A stretch of 45,976 bases of DNA from Candidatus Rifleibacteriota bacterium. Lineage in GTDB: Bacteria; Muiribacteriota; Ozemobacteria; Ozemobacterales; Ozemobacteraceae. Under the pieces are notes generated by a model. That model ran no database searches, was not told the DNA's origin, and worked only from the letters and a program-made list of their open reading frames with translations. The DNA lies in assembly GCA_012520995.1 (NCBI GenBank), contig JAAYNI010000089.1, positions 1-45,976 on the forward strand, given 5' to 3'. Below, in pieces: positions 41,435 to 45,976 of this stretch (position 1 is its first letter; every line of letters starts with the position of its first letter). The position numbers and the translations under genes are program-made.

Positions 41435-42661
41435 ATGCGAAAATTCAACAATCCATTTTTATTAGGCGCCATATCTGCTGTCTTAGCTGTTACACTTTTT
41501 ACAGGCAACAGCTTTCTGACAACAATATTTGCAGGAGCTTTCAGCAATCAGCCTAAAGAAATTCGTCAGGGAGTTTCTCTGGGACTTCTCCGCAGAAGCC
41601 AAGTTAATCAACAGAGCCTTAAAATGCCGCAAACCAAGATGAGATTTGCAAATATGCTACTTAGCGCCTTACAGCTGATAGATTCAAAATATCAGACAAT
41701 ATCCGACTTAATAAGCAGCGGTATAATAACAGAATCCGGCATGACAAAATATATTACCAGAAAAGAAGTATTCGAAACCCTATGCAGAAGTGCTGAATAC
41801 TTCATGACCAAAGCAAAAAGCATACAAACTCCTAACATGGTTGCCGTCAATTATTCCGACTATCAAGTTCCAGCCAAATATGCAAAATCTGCCTATTACC
41901 TGCAATACAAATTCATCGTAAGAGGTAAAGCTGAAAGCAAGTTCGACCCTGAATCAACTGTCACTTTAAGAGAAGCTGTTTATTTTTTACAAAGATTCTA
42001 CGAAGCTATTTCAGCTGATATGATGGCTAAGAAACAACCTGACAAAATCTGTTTTATAGACTTGCCGATGGATCACTTCATGATGAAAACAATAAGAAAT
42101 TTGGTAACTGAAGGCGCCTTCGACAAACTGATGCTTTCACCCACATTTGACGGCGACTCCTATATGAACAAAACTGATTTCAGTGAGATGGTTGCAGGAA
42201 TCCTGGAGAGATCTGGAAAAGAAGTCTCAATAGTAAGACTTAAAACACTATTCACAGAAAAAGATCCAGAAAATCTTACTAGGAGAGAGTTGGCTCTAGG
42301 TTTAGAATATCTTTTTGATGAACTTCAATCCATATCCAGAAATATTTCTCAAAGCATTTCTTATAAAGATGTTGCAGGAGATTCTCCAGAATATGTAGCT
42401 CTTATAAAACTCGCTTCAGCAAATATAAGACTTGGCTACGTAAATTCTGAGCTGCGCCCATTGGAAAAGGTAAGCAGATATGAAACAGTTACAGTCCTAA
42501 ACAAACTTATGATCGCCCTTCACGGCGCTCCTAGAGAAATGGAAGAGGAAATAGAAAACAAGCCTGTTCAAAAAGAAGATATTCAAAGACTGGAAAACAT
42601 AATTAGAGAAAAGCAAGCCAGAATAAGAAGAATCCTTGGAAGTGCCCCTACCCATTACTAA
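41435..42661 (+). CDS. Exported SLH-domain-like protein
   Basis: About 408 residues. The N-terminus MRKFNNPFLLGAISAVLAVTLFTGNSFL is a signal or anchor. Three degenerate S-layer homology motifs follow: the TKYITRKEVFETLCRS region, the CFIDLPMDHFMMKTIRNLVTEGAFDKL region and the YKDVAGDSPEYVALIKLASANIRLGYVN region. TRRELALGL and SRYETVTVLNKLM are the conserved R-x-E tails of SLH repeats. The C-terminus is a basic coiled-coil. ATG 41435 was chosen; an in-frame ATG at 41288 would place a long unrelated stretch before the signal. SLH domains bind secondary cell-wall polymers or pyruvylated glycans. A strong terminator follows. Confidence 0.8.
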   Translation: MRKFNNPFLLGAISAVLAVTLFTGNSFLTTIFAGAFSNQPKEIRQGVSLGLLRRSQVNQQSLKMPQTKMRFANMLLSALQLIDSKYQTISDLISSGIITESGMTKYITRKEVFETLCRSAEYFMTKAKSIQTPNMVAVNYSDYQVPAKYAKSAYYLQYKFIVRGKAESKFDPESTVTLREAVYFLQRFYEAISADMMAKKQPDKICFIDLPMDHFMMKTIRNLVTEGAFDKLMLSPTFDGDSYMNKTDFSEMVAGILERSGKEVSIVRLKTLFTEKDPENLTRRELALGLEYLFDELQSISRNISQSISYKDVAGDSPEYVALIKLASANIRLGYVNSELRPLEKVSRYETVTVLNKLMIALHGAPREMEEEIENKPVQKEDIQRLENIIREKQARIRRILGSAPTHY

Positions 42662-42679
42662 TTTTTACTCCTAAACAAG

Positions 42680-42722
42680 AACAGCTCTGAATGTTCCTTT
42701 AACATTCAGAGCTGTTTCTTTT
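42680..42722. terminator. Rho-independent terminator between convergent genes
   Basis: AACAGCTCTGAATGTT (42680-42695) and its inverse (42701-42716) form a perfect 16-bp stem with a 5-nt loop, followed by TCTTTTTA. It ends the SLH gene; the minus-strand partner ends at 42732. Confidence 0.9.
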
Positions 42723-42731
42723 TAATTTAAT

Positions 42732-43271
42732 TCAGTATTTTTCTTCGCCTCTAAGTTTTTCAACTTCAAGCGCCAATTCTCTCACCTTGTCACCATAGAT
42801 ATCATTTTTCTTATAGAAGCTCGCAAGCTCTTCTAGAACTTCTATTTTTTTGGCGACATCATCGGGAGATACAGCTTGAATTTGCTCAAGCAGCCTAGCC
42901 TCTTCTTTTCTTATAATTTGTATTTCATTGCGAATCTGGGTTGCCGCTATGCCTATAACAAAAGCCAAAGCTAAAAACAAACCCCATTTCAAGCCAGAAA
43001 CGAAACTTTTTCTGACAGAATCATCGCTGTCCATATAAGTCCTAGCAGGAAGCTTAAGAGTCTCATCTTTGAGTTTCAGTTCTGATTTTCCTTCAGTGGA
43101 AAGCTTTTCTATAATTGCATCCCATTCTTCGGCAGAAATATTCTCAGGCGGGATTTTAGCCTCTTTCTCAAGAGCTTTCTTACAATCTTCGCAAGATGAT
43201 ATATGTTCAAGCGCCTTTTCATTATCAGGGTTTTCTAAAAAAAGCTCTCTGGCCTTGTCACAAGTATTCAC
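42732..43271 (-). CDS. zf-HC2 anti-sigma-factor-like membrane protein
   Basis: 179 residues from GTG 43271, which overlaps the xth stop as GTGA and has TTGGAG 8 nt upstream; the longer ORF from 43346 lies inside xth. An N-terminal H-x3-C-x2-C (HISSCEDC), with an upstream Cys in NTCDKARELF, is the zinc-binding anti-sigma domain. A cytoplasmic linker leads to one membrane helix (GLKWGLFLALAFVIGIAAT), then a coiled-coil. Such proteins sequester ECF sigma factors. No sigma gene is in the window, so the partner is unknown. Confidence 0.75.
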   Translation of the reverse strand: MNTCDKARELFLENPDNEKALEHISSCEDCKKALEKEAKIPPENISAEEWDAIIEKLSTEGKSELKLKDETLKLPARTYMDSDDSVRKSFVSGLKWGLFLALAFVIGIAATQIRNEIQIIRKEEARLLEQIQAVSPDDVAKKIEVLEELASFYKKNDIYGDKVRELALEVEKLRGEEKY

Positions 43272-44074
43272 AGATTTAACTCCAATATGACCGGACAATG
43301 ATCTGATGGTCGTTCTCCCCCGCGTAAGGTCTGATCTATTCTGCAATCTTTAACCATTTTCATAACAGGTTCAGTTGCTAACATCAGATCTATACGTAAA
43401 CCTCTATTACTGTCAAAACCTCTAGTTCTATAATCAAACCAGCTATAATCTCTTTGTTCAGGGTTCAAAACAGCATAAATATCTTTTAAACCCCAATCAA
43501 GAAGAGCCTCAAGCCATTCGCGCTCCTCTGGAAGAAAGCAGCATTTGCCTGTTCTCAGCCATCTTTTTGCATTTTGTTCCCCTATTCCGACATCCAAATC
43601 ATCCGGAGCGACATTCATATCTCCCATTATCACAATGTTATCTGAAGGTGAATAGTTTTGCTTTAAGAGCTGCAAGAGATTAGCGTAAAATTCTTTTTTT
43701 TCAGGAAACTTGGTCGGATGGTCACGCGATTCTCCCTGGGGAAAATATCCATTCATAACGGTAATCTTTTCACCCGAGGAAAGAGTATAAACTGCTGAGA
43801 TAAAGCGCTTCTGGGACTCTTCTTGGCCCTTCAGCAAACCTTTGACGACCGAGGAAGGTTCAATGTCAGAAAGTATAGCCACGCCATGATAACTTTTCTG
43901 TCCATAAATGTAAGAGCTGTACCCCATTTCTCTCACAGCTTCTTCCGGAAAGTCATTGTCCGAACATTTAATTTCCTGCAGAGATATTATATTGGGTTTT
44001 ACTTCCTCTATCAAAGCTTCTAAATGATGAAGTCTAGCTCGAATACTGTTCACATTATAGGTTACAATTTTCAT
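43268..44074 (-). CDS. xth: Exodeoxyribonuclease III (AP endonuclease family)
   Basis: Cleaves at abasic sites and removes 3' blocks in base-excision repair. 268 residues, usual size. Conserved elements are TYNVNSIRAR at the N-terminus, QEIKCSD, YHGVAILSD, GDMNVAPDDLDVG, the DYSWFDYR block, and the end PSDHCPVILEL with the catalytic His. ATG 44074 overlaps the hslO stop as ATGA; its own stop overlaps the zf-HC2 start. The three genes form one minus-strand operon. Confidence 0.94.
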   Translation of the reverse strand: MKIVTYNVNSIRARLHHLEALIEEVKPNIISLQEIKCSDNDFPEEAVREMGYSSYIYGQKSYHGVAILSDIEPSSVVKGLLKGQEESQKRFISAVYTLSSGEKITVMNGYFPQGESRDHPTKFPEKKEFYANLLQLLKQNYSPSDNIVIMGDMNVAPDDLDVGIGEQNAKRWLRTGKCCFLPEEREWLEALLDWGLKDIYAVLNPEQRDYSWFDYRTRGFDSNRGLRIDLMLATEPVMKMVKDCRIDQTLRGGERPSDHCPVILELNL

Positions 44075-44955
44075 TCTGATTCTTCCGATTTATTTTTTTT
44101 CTCTCTAAGGATGCTTGCTATTTCTGTTTCATTAACCAAGTAAACTTTACTGCAAAAATGACATATAGCTTCGACTGTTCCATTCTTCTGCAAGATATCC
44201 TCAAGATCACTTATAGGCAAATAAGCTACAGAACGTAAAATTTTATCTCTTGTACACTGACATTCAGCTGTTAAAGTGCGATTTTCTGTAGGCTTTAAAT
44301 CCTCAATTTTCAGAATCTTTAATATTTTAGGTAGTTCTAAATTCTGTTCTAAAGCTTTTTTTATTGTCTTGTCATTAAAACGCTCTAAAACCTCCACAAA
44401 AGTTTCTGTCATACAACTTTCTTGCTTTGTCACCTTAAGAGCGACTACATTGCAGAGACTCCCAGCATGGCTTACAGCTGTTATTTCAACTGCTGTGGGA
44501 AAGCCCAGATTGTTATAATAGCGTGCAACCACCTGACTAAAATTGAAGGGAGAAGAAGCAAGTTGACTGGCTGATAAAACTTGAGTAGAAGTTGAGGCTA
44601 TAATCGCCACTTGTCCATATGCTCCTAATATTTTATCAAAATTTTCAGACACGTTTTGATCTAACTCTGTTAAAGTTTTGATGTTGGTATATGCCCTTAT
44701 ATTTCCATTTTTACCTGCGTCTGCAAAGCAGCCCTTCACCGGACCATCAACCGCAACTTGAAGGGAAATCCTTCCGTCAGGTTCTGTTAAGCGATCTGAA
44801 AGCAAAGCTGCCGCCGCCATACCTTGTCCCATAAACAAGGCGGCAAGAGGGCCAGCTCTATGCTGTTTTTCCAGTTTTTTAGCTGCATCTGTGACATTGA
44901 CATACGTCAATTCAAGGTTCTTTTCTTGCGAATATCCAGTGAGAAAATAGTCCAT
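44071..44955 (-). CDS. hslO: Redox-regulated chaperone Hsp33
   Basis: Holdase chaperone active under oxidative stress. About 294 residues from ATG 44955, with AGAGG 6 nt upstream; the TTG at 44979 lies before the ribosome site. The N-terminal body has the LMAL-type GPLAALFMGQGMAAAALLSDRL. A C-terminal zinc switch is present: C-Q-C in TAECQCTRDK and C-H-F-C in AICHFCSK. All four switch Cys are in place. The stop overlaps xth as ATGA. A TATAAT on the minus strand at 44983-44988 is its probable -10, next to a CAGTTTAAACTG palindrome. Confidence 0.94.
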   Translation of the reverse strand: MDYFLTGYSQEKNLELTYVNVTDAAKKLEKQHRAGPLAALFMGQGMAAAALLSDRLTEPDGRISLQVAVDGPVKGCFADAGKNGNIRAYTNIKTLTELDQNVSENFDKILGAYGQVAIIASTSTQVLSASQLASSPFNFSQVVARYYNNLGFPTAVEITAVSHAGSLCNVVALKVTKQESCMTETFVEVLERFNDKTIKKALEQNLELPKILKILKIEDLKPTENRTLTAECQCTRDKILRSVAYLPISDLEDILQKNGTVEAICHFCSKVYLVNETEIASILREKKNKSEESE

Positions 44956-44982
44956 TTGAGCCTCTATAATTAAATTCAAAGA

Positions 44983-45000
44983 ATTATACAGTTTAAACTG
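44983..45000 (-). promoter_or_regulatory. hslO -10 and adjoining palindrome
   Basis: Minus-strand TATAAT (44983-44988) abuts the perfect 12-bp palindrome CAGTTTAAACTG (44989-45000), which contains the recombinase stop codon. The palindrome could be an operator or chance. No good -35 is seen. Confidence 0.45.
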
Positions 45001-45871
45001 CTTCAGCCTTGAATACTATAATTTTGTCAATGAACTCTCGGATAATCTCTGCATCCAATTCTGTAATTTCTGTGTACTTTTTAACCAGTGCAAGGAAGCG
45101 GTCGGTATTGAGGGAGTTTTCTTTTGCTGTATCAATGGCATTCTTTAACACATCCACCTTTGTCTCAAGAGCTTTCTGCTCAGCTTCATATTCAGCTGAC
45201 ATTTTGTAAAAACGCTCTTCGGAAATTTTGCCCATCACATTATCCTCATATAGCTTTCGAATGATTTTGTCTATGTTAGCAATACGAGCCTGTGCTTGTT
45301 CGTACTCCTTTTGAATTTGGCGGAGTTCTTTGGCAAGCTCCTTTTCTGAATTATTCATAACTATACGGATGAATTCCTGTTCATGGTCTTTGGCAAAGGA
45401 GGTTACACGTCTTAAGTCCTCCAGCAAAAGCTGTTCCACCACAACATTGCGTATCTGGTGTGAACTGCACATCCCCTTTTTCTTGCGGTAAGTAGCACAA
45501 ACGAAGTATTCCTTATCGCGTGACCATCCCTTTCCTCTAACCTGATACAGCTTCGCCCCACAGTCGGCACAGAACATCATACCTGAAAGCATTCCCATTT
45601 CACCTAATCGTGATGGTCTTCGCTTGCCATCTCTGATTTTCTGCACTGTTTCCCAAGTGCCCTCATCGATAATTGCTTCATGGGTATTTTTGAAAACCAG
45701 CCAATCTTCTGGATTGTTCATTATCATGACTTTGTTCTTATATGACTTTTTAGAAGTCTTGAAATTTACTGTGTGACCTAGATATTCCATTTTAGCCAAA
45801 ATATCTGCTACGGTACGAGCCGACCAAGCATATGGGTTTTCAGGCGGTCTTGCTGGAGTGTTAATACCCAT
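44993..45871 (-). pseudogene. Large serine recombinase remnant (catalytic domain missing)
   Basis: 292 residues that match the C-terminal two thirds of large serine recombinases of clostridial conjugative elements. Visible parts: a recombinase domain fragment ([25 protein letters not shown]), a zinc ribbon with CADCGAK and [11 protein letters not shown], a long coiled-coil, and a DUF4368-like end. The N-terminal resolvase domain with the catalytic Ser and the first half of the recombinase domain are absent. An in-frame TGA precedes the Met by a few codons and bases 45880-45976 are non-coding, so the gene is broken. Base composition is somewhat more GC than neighbours by eye, a sign of transfer. 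No attachment site is recognised. Confidence 0.8.
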
Positions 45872-45976
45872 TTTGCGTAAGCGTCAAGAAATTAACGTCT
45901 ATATAGATTACGATAAAGGTATTGCAAGGTAAAAATATCCATACAACAACCACACAATTTATTGTATTATGTTAAC
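45872..45976. other. AT-rich flank, nothing recognised
   Basis: No ORF or RNA gene seen. It may be the junction between the recombinase remnant and unrelated sequence. Confidence 0.4.

Overview
The window is about 46 kb of AT-rich, gene-dense bacterial chromosome. Its genes point to an anaerobic, fermenting bacterium with an outer membrane. It has a complete Rnf complex (rnfCDGEAB) and butyrate kinase with phosphate butyryltransferase. It also has a TonB-ExbB-ExbD energiser, a run of prepilin-like genes and an SLH-type envelope protein. Several features would suit a deep-branching lineage such as Candidatus Riflebacteria or another gut or sediment diderm: short extended -10 promoters, many secreted proteins of unknown family, and mosaic intergenic repeats. 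That placement is inference from gene content, not from a tree. A truncated serine recombinase of a type common in Firmicutes conjugative elements at the right end hints at exchange with gut Firmicutes.

Layout, left to right. 1-2552: end of metG, then tatD and aroB. 2590-9705: rnf operon with its own promoter, an undeclared 33-residue membrane ORF between rnfA and rnfB, and a B12-type radical SAM gene translationally coupled to rnfB. 9763-13477: fmdB-like zinc ribbon, secreted zinc protease and DnaJ-like co-chaperone, separated by CTAG-bounded repeats. 13562-16232: secreted helical protein, CxxC thioredoxin-like protein, COG0701 permease and a small coiled-coil protein. 16296-21221 (minus strand): three prepilin-like genes, then two secreted proteins with a D-x-T-P-P motif. 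21558-23512: sigma-70 promoter and exbB-exbD-tonB. 24034-25997: secreted protein, aroK and mazG. 26000-27832: TPR protein with a TA-flanked MITE upstream. 28089-32214: two tiny or coiled-coil genes and a tandem pair of YiiX-type cysteine hydrolase genes, one interrupted by two in-frame stops. 32367-36267: rRNA methyltransferase, Nudix, buk, ptb and a Cys-rich small protein. 36500-38178: murC and a tiny membrane ORF. 38175-38660: tandem repeats. 38740-42661: M16 peptidase homologue lacking both zinc motifs, divergent from an SLH protein. 42732-45871 (minus strand): zf-HC2 anti-sigma-like gene, xth, hslO and the recombinase remnant.

How the parts fit: Rnf links reduced ferredoxin to NAD and an ion gradient, and Ptb-Buk makes ATP from butyryl-phosphate. 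ExbB-ExbD-TonB carries the gradient's energy to the outer membrane. The prepilin-like and D-x-T-P-P genes probably serve the cell surface. The least explained signals are: (i) a 307-bp / 90-bp repeat family with CTAGTGC ends whose CTAG often supplies the stop codon of the neighbouring gene; (ii) the small RnfB-anchor-like ORF inside the rnf operon; (iii) the YiiX paralogue with two nonsense codons but no frameshift; and (iv) the double pseudo-active-site M16 protein. No tRNA, rRNA or CRISPR array was seen.
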